A stretch of DNA of 29,806 nucleotides from Oxalobacteraceae bacterium (GCA_003537575.1 DPRS01000011.1:59565-89370); one strand, 5' to 3'. Counted from the stretch's first letter, positions 15,624 through 23,070 are shown. The notes: generated by a model not told the origin, from the letters alone. Numbers and translations: made by a program.

Positions 15624-16483
15624 TGATGAGCCGTTTTGATTCCATTCTGCTGCCGCTTGACGGCTCGCCCGAGGCGGCAAAGGGGGTGGGCTGCGCCATG
15701 TGGCTTGCCAGGAAGCTCGATGCCACGCTGCATGTGTTGCATGCGACTGAGCAGCCCCTGCCGGTGCGCGAAGCGCTGGAGCGCCTGCGTGTCCACAGCG
15801 GAGAACAGGCAGAGGTCGTGGTGCACCAGCTTGCCGGAGATGCCGCCGCTGCCGTGGTGGAGGAAATCTCGGCGCACCGGGTGAAGCTGGTGGTCATGAG
15901 CGCCGGCGGCCAGTCCGCTTCCGCTGGTGTTGCCCCTCCGCATTTTCTTGGTGCCGTCGCGCAGGCCGTGATCGGGCATTGCCCGGTGCCGGTGCTGTTG
16001 CTGCCCCTGAAATATCGGGAAGCGCTGCCCTGGACATCCATGCTGGCGGCAGTCAGCGGCGAAGCCGCCGCCGACCAGGCGCTCGAGGCGGCCGCGCGCC
16101 TGGCCGCAGCGCTGGGGCTGAAGGTCGCCGTCGTGCATTCCGATGCAGGGCCACCTTCCTCCTACGCCGATACGATGCATCATGAATACCCGTCGCGGAT
16201 CGAAGAGATGGTCCAGCGCGGACTGACCGGCTGCCAGAGCGAGGAATGCCGCTGCGTCGAGCAAGCTATCGTGCGGCCGGGCGATCCGGCGACGGTGCTG
16301 CTGGAGCTGGTTGCCCAGCGTACCAGCAGCGTGCTTGCGCTTGGATGGCATGGCGCTTTCGAATCGGGCCGGGCGCCGGTGCTCAAGCGCCTGCTCGAAG
16401 AGGCCGAGTGCGCGCTGCTGCTGGTGCTCGGGCAAGACGGCTCGGGCGCGCATCTGATGGTGGGCGATGAAATCAATGAGTGA
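15623..16483 (+). CDS. Universal stress protein with two Usp domains
   Basis: A 286-residue tandem UspA protein. Domain 1 (about 1-135) starts FDSILLPLDGSPEAAKGV and ends GAVAQAVIGHCPVPVLLLPL. Domain 2 (about 140-280) starts at the TSMLAAVSGEAAADQALEAA strand and ends with SSVLALGWHGAF...LLEEAECALLLVLG. Both show the alternating strand-helix pattern; the ATP-binding G-x2-G-x9-G motif is only partly kept, so nucleotide binding is uncertain. The ATG overlaps the stop of the GH65 gene (TAATG), and a second ATG follows at 15626. Tight overlap with sugar phosphorylase and lactate dehydrogenase genes suggests expression under energy or oxygen stress. A His/Cys-rich short stretch (CQSEECRCVE, about residues 210-220) is unusual and could bind a metal. 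Confidence 0.88.
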   Translation: MMSRFDSILLPLDGSPEAAKGVGCAMWLARKLDATLHVLHATEQPLPVREALERLRVHSGEQAEVVVHQLAGDAAAAVVEEISAHRVKLVVMSAGGQSASAGVAPPHFLGAVAQAVIGHCPVPVLLLPLKYREALPWTSMLAAVSGEAAADQALEAAARLAAALGLKVAVVHSDAGPPSSYADTMHHEYPSRIEEMVQRGLTGCQSEECRCVEQAIVRPGDPATVLLELVAQRTSSVLALGWHGAFESGRAPVLKRLLEEAECALLLVLGQDGSGAHLMVGDEINE

Positions 16484-17423
16484 AGAAGCGAAGATCGCCA
16501 TCGTCGGCGCCGGTCGCGTCGGCAGCACAACTGCCTATACGCTTGCGGCAACCGGCACGGCGAGGGAAATAATCCTGATCGACGCCAGCCGCGAGCGCGC
16601 GGAAGGCGAGGCGATGGATATCGCCCATGCCAACTCCTTCCATACGCCGGTCTCGGTGCAGGCCGGCGGTCTGGACGAGGCTGCCGGCGCGGCCGTCACG
16701 GTGATCGCCGCAGGCGCCGCGCAACGCGAGGGGGAAAGCAGGCCGGAACTGTTCAAGCGCAACGCCGCAATGCTCGAGAAGATGATTCCCGAAGTGATGC
16801 GCGTCAACCCCGACGGCTTGTTGCTGCTCGCCACCAATCCGGTTGATGCGCTGACCCATGTCGCGTTGCAGCTTTCAGGCTTGCCGCCGTCCAGGGTGTT
16901 CGGCTCCGGCACCGTGCTAGACACCGCCCGCTTGCGCGCCGAACTGGCCGGCCATTATCGCGTGGATGCGCGCAACATCCACGCCTACGTCCTCGGGGAG
17001 CACGGCGACAGCGAACTGGTCGCCTGGTCGGCCGGCAGCCTGGCCGGTATGCATTTCGACGAACTCTGCGAACTGACCGGCGTCTGCAGCACGCTGGAAG
17101 AAATGGCGGCAATCGCAGAGCGGGTGCGCAACGCCGCTTACGATATCATCCGCCGCAAGGGTGGGACCAATTTCGCCATCGCCGCTGCGCTCAACCGGAT
17201 CATCGAGGCGGTGCTGCGCGACGAGGCATCGGTGCTCACTGTCTCGTCGCTGGTCGATGGACCTTATGGCATCCGCGATATCTGTCTCAGCCTGCCGGCC
17301 ATCGTCGACCGTTCAGGGATCCGGCAAGTCTTGCCGATCAGGCTGTCGGAACAGGAAGCGGCGCGCTTGCGCCAATCCGCTGCGGCAGTGCGGCAGACGG
17401 TCGACTCCCTGCGAGGCGCATGA
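16467..17423 (+). CDS. ldh: L-lactate dehydrogenase, NAD-dependent
   Basis: A 318-residue lactate/malate dehydrogenase family enzyme. The Rossmann motif is IAIVGAGRVGSTTAYTL (about 10-26), with Asp39 in LIDASRER favouring NAD. Gln86 in GAAQREGESR is the residue that marks lactate rather than malate dehydrogenases, and Arg92 closes the loop. Asp152 and Arg155 in GTVLDTARLR and the proton-relay His179 in LGEHGDSE are present. It interconverts pyruvate and L-lactate in the cytoplasm and recycles NADH when respiration is limited. The ATG at 16467 lies inside the stress-protein gene (17-base overlap); ATG 16476 (MSEEAKI) is an equally good start. A strong terminator follows 16 bases after the stop. 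Confidence 0.92.
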   Translation: MKSMSEEAKIAIVGAGRVGSTTAYTLAATGTAREIILIDASRERAEGEAMDIAHANSFHTPVSVQAGGLDEAAGAAVTVIAAGAAQREGESRPELFKRNAAMLEKMIPEVMRVNPDGLLLLATNPVDALTHVALQLSGLPPSRVFGSGTVLDTARLRAELAGHYRVDARNIHAYVLGEHGDSELVAWSAGSLAGMHFDELCELTGVCSTLEEMAAIAERVRNAAYDIIRRKGGTNFAIAAALNRIIEAVLRDEASVLTVSSLVDGPYGIRDICLSLPAIVDRSGIRQVLPIRLSEQEAARLRQSAAAVRQTVDSLRGA

Positions 17424-17438
17424 GCAGTCCGTGAATGG

Positions 17439-17471
17439 AAAAAAACCGCATGCCGAAGCATGCGGTTTTTT
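17439..17471. terminator. Bidirectional Rho-independent terminator
   Basis: A perfect 8-bp stem CCGCATGC/GCATGCGG (17446-17453 and 17458-17465) has the loop CGAA, flanked by seven A on the left and six T on the right. On the minus strand the loop reads TTCG closed by C-G, the very stable tetraloop type. It therefore serves the lactate dehydrogenase operon from the left and the lipoprotein gene from the right, as expected between convergent genes. Confidence 0.93.
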
Positions 17472-17525
17472 CTGTATCGGCTGGCGGGGCGCGGCTGACT
17501 GCAGCACCCGACCCGCGGAGCTGCA

Positions 17526-18770
17526 TTAGAAGGGGCCGAAATTCAGCCAGTCATAGGTTGGGATTTCAGTTAATGGCGTGCCGATCTGGATAACGATGGA
17601 GCGGTGCGAAGCCAGATCGATCGTCGTCGGATTGCCGATGAACCGGCGCAAATCGCCCTTGTCCTCGATATAGATCACTATCGGTGCGTCGGTAAATCCA
17701 GCAACATTCGTCAAGGACAGTGGCTGTCCCCAGATGGCGAAGAAGTCGCCGAGCGTGAAACGCTTGTACTCCGTCGATGCGGTATGGATGGTGCCGGACC
17801 TGTCATGGGTATGCACCTCATAATCGCAGGCAGGGGTGATGGTGCTGATGCGGCCGATGCCCTGCGGGAGGATGAGCTGCTCTCCATTCCTGTAGATCGA
17901 CAGATGGGTATTCAGGTCCAGGTTGGCGATCAGGTCCGCTGCGCATGCCAAACTGCCGACCGGGGCGCCGGTGCCGCCAGTGGCGGCGTTCCCATCATCC
18001 CATATGGGAGTTCTCGTTGCGCCTGTATCGCCTCCCTCAAGGATCACCGGCGTGCCGGCCAGCGGCGGCAGCGCCTCCCAGGCAAAGTTGGGAATCTGTG
18101 CAAGCGGGGTGCCTAGCATCACGACTATCTGCCGCTGCGGCCGCAATTCGATTGTCGCAGGGTCGCCGGTAAACGGAGTGAGTGTGCCGTTGTCATTCAG
18201 GTAGATGGTGGCGGGGCCTTCAATGTCGGCGACCTGGGTGGAAGACAGTGTTTGACCCCACACTGCAAAAAACTGCCCCAATGTATAAGTGGCGCCATTC
18301 GACGTGTTGACACGGATTTTTCCGGTCCGGTCTCTGGTGTGGACAGGATAGACGCATGTTGCAGGATTTCTGATCGTTGGCGTGCCGGTGCCGATATTCG
18401 CAGGCAAGGCAAGATGCTCGCCATTATTCAGCAGGATCAGCTGCGTGTAAGCATAGCTTGCGCTATCGTTGCTGCAGGTCAGGCCGCCGATTTCCAGGCC
18501 CTGACCGCCCGTGCTGGAGCTGCCGTCGCTCCATCGCTCGCTGCCGAGAGCGCTGCCGTCGACAACGGTCTGCGCCGCTGCCAGGCTCGGCTGCCCTGGC
18601 TGTGTCGTTGTCGTTGGTTGGGTCGTCAACGTTGTCTGGGTACTATCGCCCGCTGCTGCAGTCGGGCTTTGACTGCTGCCGGCTGCCGACACATCGCCGC
18701 CTCCGCCGCATCCTGCGAAAAAAGTAAATGAAAGAGCAACGCATGATAAGGTCGTAAAATGTTTTAGCAT
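17526..18770 (-). CDS. Putative lipoprotein with an internally duplicated HTHD-type domain
   Basis: A 414-residue protein. The start is taken at ATG 18770, with GAGG 8 bases upstream, because it gives a clean signal sequence MLKHFTTLSCVALSFTFFAG followed by Cys21 (lipobox FAGC) and glycines; an upstream in-frame extension to 18911 looks untranslated. A Thr/Gln/Pro linker (about 30-65) follows. Two similar domains then occupy about 75-240 and 245-414. Each has a strand ending NGEHLALPANIG or NGEQLILPQGIG, the motif PVHTRDRTGKI or EVHTHDRSGTI, the segment TLGQFFAVWGQTL or TLGDFFAIWGQPL, and IVVMLGTPLAQIP or IVIQIGTPLTEIP. I recognise this pattern only as a recurrent unnamed domain. It is probably membrane-anchored and faces the periplasm or outside; its function is unknown. 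Confidence 0.8.
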   Translation of the reverse strand: MLKHFTTLSCVALSFTFFAGCGGGGDVSAAGSSQSPTAAAGDSTQTTLTTQPTTTTQPGQPSLAAAQTVVDGSALGSERWSDGSSSTGGQGLEIGGLTCSNDSASYAYTQLILLNNGEHLALPANIGTGTPTIRNPATCVYPVHTRDRTGKIRVNTSNGATYTLGQFFAVWGQTLSSTQVADIEGPATIYLNDNGTLTPFTGDPATIELRPQRQIVVMLGTPLAQIPNFAWEALPPLAGTPVILEGGDTGATRTPIWDDGNAATGGTGAPVGSLACAADLIANLDLNTHLSIYRNGEQLILPQGIGRISTITPACDYEVHTHDRSGTIHTASTEYKRFTLGDFFAIWGQPLSLTNVAGFTDAPIVIYIEDKGDLRRFIGNPTTIDLASHRSIVIQIGTPLTEIPTYDWLNFGPF

Positions 18771-18837
18771 GATGCTTACCTCGCCAGAAAAGAAGATGAA
18801 GACCAACCGACTGACTGCTCTAAAACAGTAGCTGTCT

Positions 18838-18909
18838 CTCAATTTCGTTTCCGTGATGATTCGCAATCGATTCCTTTTCTCAATTTTGTTTTCGTGATGA
18901 ATCGCAATC
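18838..18909. repeat. 31-bp imperfect direct repeat upstream of the lipoprotein gene
   Basis: Copies at 18838-18868 and 18879-18909 differ at three positions (CTCAATTT-GTTT-CGTGATGA-TCGCAATC pattern) and have a 41-base period, about four helical turns. They lie 68-139 bases upstream of the lipoprotein ATG, so they could be tandem binding sites for a regulator on one face of the DNA. The role is inferred. Confidence 0.75.
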
Positions 18910-19356
18910 AAACAGTGAGATACTCAAATTCAGTCGCCATGATGGCGATGACATTCATAGGTGATCTGATGTGAGAGACTCTGTCGACTCCGACAGCTCA
19001 ATCAGTTGAACACGCGGAATCCTTCATTTGCACGCATAAAGAAAATCGTTTTACCAGGAATGGAAGAAATCAATGGGTAATCCCCCCAGAAATTAAGCAA
19101 GAGCCGAGCGACAATTCGCACTTTCAACGACTAACCCACATGCCATGTTAAGCAGCACTTCCGCTCATGCGTTTCACTGTGGCAACAGCTTTTTATCACC
19201 GTTTGAGTTCACTCAACGTTATGCGCAAACTCGTAACGGCAACTTTGTTTGTCTCCCCATGGCGTCTACATTGATCTCAATGTTCGCTGTACGTAGTCAT
19301 ACCTCCCGATGTGGCTTTGCAGCTATTAACGCATTACTGCACTGTCGGAGGTCAAC
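18910..19356. other. Gene-free stretch with two inverted repeats
   Basis: No convincing gene was found in these 447 bases between two divergent genes. The DNA is AT-richer than most of the window. It holds the palindrome TCGCCAT-G-ATGGCGA (18934-18948) and the hairpin CTGTCG-actc-CGACAG (18981-18996). Neither has a T-run, so they look more like operators than terminators. A 71-codon reading frame at 19145-19360 has no ribosome-binding site and is not called. Confidence 0.5.
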
Positions 19357-21168
19357 ATGAAAAGCTTCAACCCGCATCCGTACGCAATGACATTTGTTGC
19401 CCTAGCGATTTGCGGGGTGATGGCGGGCACTGATGGCATTGGTGCCGACACCAGTGCAACAGTCACTACCACTACCTTCGATGCAACCGCTATCAGTGTT
19501 CTTAACCGCGACGGGCAGCCAGTCGTGGCCAATGCGCAAATGACGGGACGATCCAAAATCAAAATAGCTGGAGCTCCGGCAGGCAGTGCGGCATTTTTTG
19601 AAGAAGATGGTCAGCAACCTGAAGCGCTTGTGCCGAATGCCGACGTTCCCGGTGAATACTGGCTGCCGCTTGTCACTTTGGTAAAAAATGGTCGAGTAGT
19701 CTTGCGGCACAGCGGGGCTGTTGTTTTCAGCATGCCGCTACTTGTAGAGCCGTTTGGAAACCCCAACGCCGTGGGTGACGTGGCCGAAAGCGCGCTGCAA
19801 GCCCGTATGGCGTCGCGCGAGGATGCACTAGCGGCATTGCGCAAGGACGGCCGCTCTCCTGATGCGGTGAGCCTGCTGGAGCAAGCTTATACCATCGACA
19901 CGCAAATGCTTGAGTGGATTCAGCAAGCCAGAGCGAACGGTGCGGCTGTGATGGCCCACGCAAAGGACGGGCAACCGGTCATGATGACTACCGAAGACGT
20001 GAAGCGAATGGACCAGGAAGAACTATGGCGCCTAAGTCTTTTTCCTAATTTTACGGGTTCACAGGTATCACGCCTAGACGCCAAGGAGCTGATGGATAAG
20101 CTCGCTTCATTACTTATAAGCTCTGCACATGCGCAAGCCAATGCTAGTGCCTGTATGCCCAAGAGCCCCACACTTGATAACACCATTCGGCAGCGTCTTT
20201 ACCAGGAATGTTCAACCGACGTTACGTCGGCCAAAATTGATGAGGTGCGCGCTTACATTGAAGCGGGGGTGGAGTTCATAAATGGGGTTGGTGCTACCGT
20301 CACGGCGGTGGCGCCATTGACAGCGGCCTCCGCGCCGGCAGTGATTGCGTTCGGAGAAGGAATAATTTTAGTATCTAAAACGATCTCATATGCCGCGGAT
20401 TCTGTTGCCATCGTTGCAAAAGCCACAGCAGGAGATGCAGCTGGTGCAGTGGATGACGCGACTGACGTTGCCTTGAAAGCTGCGGCTGGAAAGCTACTTG
20501 ATAAGTCACTCAAGGCTTTGAAAGAATCGGCACATGGCTTCTTAACGCAAATGGACAACGTCCTAGAAAACAACCAGCAAAACGCAAAGTTCTATGCGAA
20601 GTTCGCTGATCCCCTGAATATGGTTATCGAGAAACAGGTCGGAGATGACTATCTTTCGGAAATTGTTAAGGGGGACGGAAGCGCAGAAACCCAATCACAG
20701 CCACAGTCAGAACCGCTGCCTGTGCCAGGTGGCGGGATAACGCCAGTACCTGACCCTTCATCGCCGCCGGCGGATCAGTCACAGTCAGAACCACTGCCAG
20801 TGCCGGGTGGCGGGATAACGCCATCAACTGTTCCAACTACGCCGACGACTTCAACGCCAGAGACTATTGTTACTACGACGCCGACGACAGATCCACGTAA
20901 CAAAATTTGCGAACTTGCAACTGGCAAAGCAGATAGTAGAGATCCTTGTTCGGATAGGACTCCAACTTCGACACCACCAACTTCGACACCACCAACTTCG
21001 ACAGCACCAACTTCGACACCACCAACTTCGACACCGCCAACCACGAATCCAACTACAACGCCAACCACGGCGCCAGCGATTACCCCAACCACGACGCCGA
21101 GCACGACGCCGCCAACTTCCTCTGGTTTTTGCGACCGCACTGATGGCCACCTTTGTGGCGTGCCTTGA
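19357..21168 (+). CDS. Probable exported protein of unknown function with Thr/Pro-rich repeat tail
   Basis: A 603-residue protein with an excellent ribosome-binding site (GGAGG, 5 bases before the ATG). The N-terminus MKSFNPHPYAMTFVALAICG looks like a signal peptide or anchor, with possible cleavage near GIGA-DTSA. Residues about 35-130 look beta-rich (LNRDGQPVVANAQMTG, GEYWLPLVTL). Residues about 140-440 are helical and include an Ala/Val-rich stretch at about 305-385 that could insert into a membrane. From about 445 the chain is low complexity: two copies of QSEPLPVPGGGITP, then Thr/Pro/Ser repeats. Cysteine pairs bracket the repeats (ICELATG...DPCSDRT before, FCDRTDGHLCGVP at the end). I recognise no family. 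A cell-surface or wall-spanning stalk is one reading. Codon use is AT-richer than the neighbours. Confidence 0.7.
   Translation: MKSFNPHPYAMTFVALAICGVMAGTDGIGADTSATVTTTTFDATAISVLNRDGQPVVANAQMTGRSKIKIAGAPAGSAAFFEEDGQQPEALVPNADVPGEYWLPLVTLVKNGRVVLRHSGAVVFSMPLLVEPFGNPNAVGDVAESALQARMASREDALAALRKDGRSPDAVSLLEQAYTIDTQMLEWIQQARANGAAVMAHAKDGQPVMMTTEDVKRMDQEELWRLSLFPNFTGSQVSRLDAKELMDKLASLLISSAHAQANASACMPKSPTLDNTIRQRLYQECSTDVTSAKIDEVRAYIEAGVEFINGVGATVTAVAPLTAASAPAVIAFGEGIILVSKTISYAADSVAIVAKATAGDAAGAVDDATDVALKAAAGKLLDKSLKALKESAHGFLTQMDNVLENNQQNAKFYAKFADPLNMVIEKQVGDDYLSEIVKGDGSAETQSQPQSEPLPVPGGGITPVPDPSSPPADQSQSEPLPVPGGGITPSTVPTTPTTSTPETIVTTTPTTDPRNKICELATGKADSRDPCSDRTPTSTPPTSTPPTSTAPTSTPPTSTPPTTNPTTTPTTAPAITPTTTPSTTPPTSSGFCDRTDGHLCGVP
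20702..20823 (+). repeat. 44-bp direct repeat, 78-bp period, inside the Thr/Pro-tail gene
   Basis: Copies at 20702-20745 and 20780-20823 encode the same QSEPLPVPGGGITP segment with a few silent changes. The 78-base period keeps the reading frame (26 codons), so the repeat is a coding duplication. Confidence 0.85.
20962..21036 (+). repeat. Five tandem 15-bp units encoding PTSTP
   Basis: Units of CCAACTTCGACACCA start at 20962, 20977, 20992, 21007 and 21022, with one changed base each in the third and fifth. They encode a Pro-Thr-Ser-Thr-Pro/Ala repeat. The near-identity at DNA level suggests recent expansion by slippage and possible length variation between strains. Confidence 0.88.
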
Positions 21169-21281
21169 GACCGGCCAGGTACCTCTGGCGGGCCACCAGC
21201 TCTTCGCCGGCTTGGACCGTTTAAGTTACCCTATTGTTACCCTGAAGAGGTGAGGCAACTTTTCTTTTTGCCAGCCAAAAC

Positions 21282-21312
21282 AAAAAGCGGCTGCACCGTG
21301 AGGAGCAACCGC
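21282..21312 (-). terminator. Rho-independent terminator of tRNA-Lys
   Basis: Read on the minus strand, GCGGTTGC (21312-21305) pairs with GCAGCCGC (21294-21287) through one G-T wobble, with a 10-base loop, and is followed by TTTTTG. It starts about 11 bases after the tRNA CCA end. Confidence 0.75.
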
Positions 21313-21322
21313 CTGAATTCGC

Positions 21323-21398
21323 TGGTGGGTCGTGAGTGGCTCGAACACTCGACCTACGGATTAAGAGTCCGCTGCTCTACCAACTGAGCTAACGACCC
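21323..21398 (-). tRNA. tRNA-Lys (anticodon CTT)
   Basis: A complete 76-base tRNA with encoded CCA. The acceptor stem GGGTCGT pairs with ACGACCC. The D-arm is AGCTCAGTTGGTAGAGC, the anticodon stem-loop CGGA-CTCTTAA-TCCG with anticodon CTT (reads AAG), and the T-arm contains GTTCGAGCC (usual GTTCGAATCC form). It is a single gene with its own promoter and terminator. No duplicate of its 3' end (an attachment-site sign) was seen elsewhere in the window. Confidence 0.97.
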
Positions 21399-21411
21399 AA
21401 CGAAGCTAGAA

Positions 21412-21439
21412 ATTATACAATATTTTGTTTGCTGTTCAT
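21412..21439 (-). promoter_or_regulatory. Promoter of tRNA-Lys
   Basis: On the minus strand a perfect TATAAT lies at 21417-21412, 13 bases before the tRNA 5' end. A weak -35 candidate ATGAAC lies at 21439-21434 with a 16-base spacer. The -10 box and its distance are convincing; the -35 box is not. Confidence 0.6.
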
Positions 21440-21462
21440 AGACCTTTTGATGATTTATAAAT

Positions 21463-22683
21463 TCATCTATCTGGACCGCTTGCTGAAGCAGGTGCCGAAG
21501 CAGGCCTTGGCCAGGGTCTATCGTTCACGCAGTCGAGTCCAGGCGCCGCAATCATCGACGGCTGTTTTTCAGCTGGTGCCCGAACGCCCGAAAACAAGCG
21601 GCCCAGTGGAATTTCTACCCATCGATGGAAGGCGGCGCCGGCACCCAGGCTGGCGGTCCAGCCGGCCAGTATGCCGAGCGCCTGCCAATACGGCTCGGCA
21701 GGGAAGAATCGGGTAAACGTCGCGTTCATGACCAGGCAAACAGGAAAGTGAACCAGAAACACGGAGTACGAAATGCTGCCAAGGTAATTGAACACGGAGA
21801 CGGTTCTTCCCGCAGTGGCCAGCCTGGCGCGCCCGAAGAAAAACAGCAGGCAGGCAACCGCCAGCGCGAGTGCGATGCGACTGCGGAAATCCACGGCCAA
21901 GGCAGCCAATGCCGGCAGCAGCATCATTGCCGCCAGAAGCGCGACTCCGCCAGTGTCGCGGCGCCGGTCGCTGGCCCACCATGCCAGGATCCCCAAGCCA
22001 TAGCTGCCGAAGAAATACGGCGCCCAAATATTCCAGCCGGCATCGCGGTTGAAGTAGAGCAGGGAGGCGCTGCCCCCCAGCGCGACTGTGACCGGCATCA
22101 GCCAGGTCCACTGGCGACCGGCGGCAAAGCGGGCGCCCAGCCAGAGAAGCAGGGACATCAAAGCATATAACTGGAAATCGATGGCGACATACCATGCGCC
22201 TGCCGACAAGGCTTCGACATCGAGCACGTCATGCAGCAGCAGCGCGTGTGCCGCCAGCTGGGTCCAGGTGGGCGGCGCTGAAATCGAGTCATGCGCCATC
22301 CAGGCGCCTGCCCATGCCGAAGCGCCGATGGCCAGCAGCATCGCCGCAAGAAAAGGAGGCGCCAGCTTGAGATAACGTCGCAATATCGTTCCCAGTGGAT
22401 TGGCCGGCGTTGCCTGCCCATGAGGGGATAGAGATTTTGCGGCGAGAAAACCGCCAATGACCAGAAAGACTTGCACGGCAAGGCGACCATGCCTGTCCAG
22501 CCATTCGATCAATGCCGGCATCAGCTGTAAGGCCTGGTCGGACATGGGGCCATAAAATGCCAGGTGGTGCAGGACAATGAGCTGCGCCGCGCCCGCTTTT
22601 AAACAATTAATCAGGAAAAACTGGGACTGCTGTGCGGCCTTCAACGAGGCCGGCAATTCTGCTTCTGCATTTACTGCGCTCAT
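21463..22683 (-). CDS. Acyltransferase family 3 (OafA/YrhL-type) integral membrane protein
   Basis: A 406-residue protein with about ten hydrophobic helices. The first has LKAGAAQLIVLHHLAFYG, including the His of the acyltransferase-3 family (about residue 39-40). VQVFLVIGGFLAAKSLS and ILRRYLKLAPPFLAAMLL match the family's second block, AGAWYVAIDFQLYALMSLLL its middle block, and SYSVFLVHFPVCLVM plus RWVEIPLGRLFSG its end. Such enzymes O-acylate sugars, lipopolysaccharide, peptidoglycan or secreted polymers from the cytoplasmic side. No neighbouring glycan gene reveals the substrate. The C-terminus (about 365-406) is a Pro/Ala/Ser-rich tail. The start at ATG 22683 is not strongly supported by a ribosome-binding site. 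Confidence 0.88.
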   Translation of the reverse strand: MSAVNAEAELPASLKAAQQSQFFLINCLKAGAAQLIVLHHLAFYGPMSDQALQLMPALIEWLDRHGRLAVQVFLVIGGFLAAKSLSPHGQATPANPLGTILRRYLKLAPPFLAAMLLAIGASAWAGAWMAHDSISAPPTWTQLAAHALLLHDVLDVEALSAGAWYVAIDFQLYALMSLLLWLGARFAAGRQWTWLMPVTVALGGSASLLYFNRDAGWNIWAPYFFGSYGLGILAWWASDRRRDTGGVALLAAMMLLPALAALAVDFRSRIALALAVACLLFFFGRARLATAGRTVSVFNYLGSISYSVFLVHFPVCLVMNATFTRFFPAEPYWQALGILAGWTASLGAGAAFHRWVEIPLGRLFSGVRAPAEKQPSMIAAPGLDCVNDRPWPRPASAPASASGPDR

Positions 22684-22809
22684 TCCTGCTCTTTTTTCTC
22701 AAACCGGGATCACGGCCGGTGTTGCCGTAAATCAATAATGTTAGCCCAGATTGCGCCATGAGGCATCCCGCCAGGCCAGGAACGCCAATACTCCAGTCGT
22801 GAAAATTTT

Positions 22810-22838
22810 TTGGCAATACGGAAAATCGGCACTATACT
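22810..22838 (+). promoter_or_regulatory. Sigma-70 promoter of the LexA-box gene
   Basis: TTGGCA (22810-22815) and TATACT (22833-22838) are 17 bases apart, a near-ideal promoter. The -10 box runs into the LexA-like palindrome, so repressor binding would block RNA polymerase. The 63-residue gene begins 41 bases downstream of the -10 box. Confidence 0.72.
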
Positions 22839-22854
22839 GTATGCATGTACAGTT
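22835..22854. promoter_or_regulatory. LexA (SOS) box
   Basis: TACTGTATGCATGTACAGTT contains the full CTGT-N8-ACAG core (22837-22852) of the gamma/betaproteobacterial LexA site. The spacer ATGCATGT is itself nearly palindromic, and TA flanks the left side as in the Escherichia coli consensus. Overlap with the -10 box fits repression relieved by DNA damage. Binding is predicted from the sequence only. Confidence 0.8.
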
Positions 22855-22878
22855 AATGTGCCAGGACAGGAAATCGCA

Positions 22879-23070
22879 ATGCGAACCTACGTCGTGAAAA
22901 CCGCTAACGGTTATCTCTATCCGTTTCAGGGAGCCATTTCGTTTACCGACGACCAGGCGCATGCCGGGCATTTCCTCATGCCCGACGAAGCGCATATACT
23001 CGCGCAAATTTTCGGCTACACCGAAGAACGCTACGAGATCATTGCCGTCGAGATGCCCGAGCGGCGCTGA
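22879..23070 (+). CDS. Small protein of unknown function under predicted LexA control
   Basis: A 63-residue soluble protein starting MRTYVVKTANGYLYPFQGAI and ending EIIAVEMPERR. The ATG at 22879 has AGGA 7 bases upstream and follows the promoter and LexA box. An in-frame upstream start at 22810 lies inside the promoter and is rejected. The sequence alternates short strands and a helix (DEAHILAQIFGYTEERYE) and looks like a small folded alpha/beta protein. There is no signal peptide, membrane segment or cysteine, and I recognise no family. Its small size and SOS-type promoter could fit a cell-division inhibitor, a toxin or a repair accessory factor, but nothing in the sequence decides between these. 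It lies alone, convergent with the hydrolase gene. Confidence 0.75.
   Translation: MRTYVVKTANGYLYPFQGAISFTDDQAHAGHFLMPDEAHILAQIFGYTEERYEIIAVEMPERR

Noticed and set aside
18770..18911. Longer N-terminus for the lipoprotein gene
   Set aside because: The 47 extra residues would bury the signal peptide and lipobox, and this stretch contains the direct repeats; ATG 18770 has a good GAGG site.
19145..19360. 71-codon frame whose stop overlaps the ATG of the Thr/Pro-tail gene
   Set aside because: No ribosome-binding site, no coherent composition, and the strong GGAGG inside it serves the next gene.
20962..21036. Short CRISPR-like array
   Set aside because: The 15-bp units are head to tail with no spacers and are in frame with a coding Pro/Thr repeat.
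21323..21398. tRNA-Lys as an attachment site for an integrated element
   Set aside because: No integrase gene and no second copy of the tRNA 3' end were seen in the window, although the adjacent gene looks compositionally unusual.
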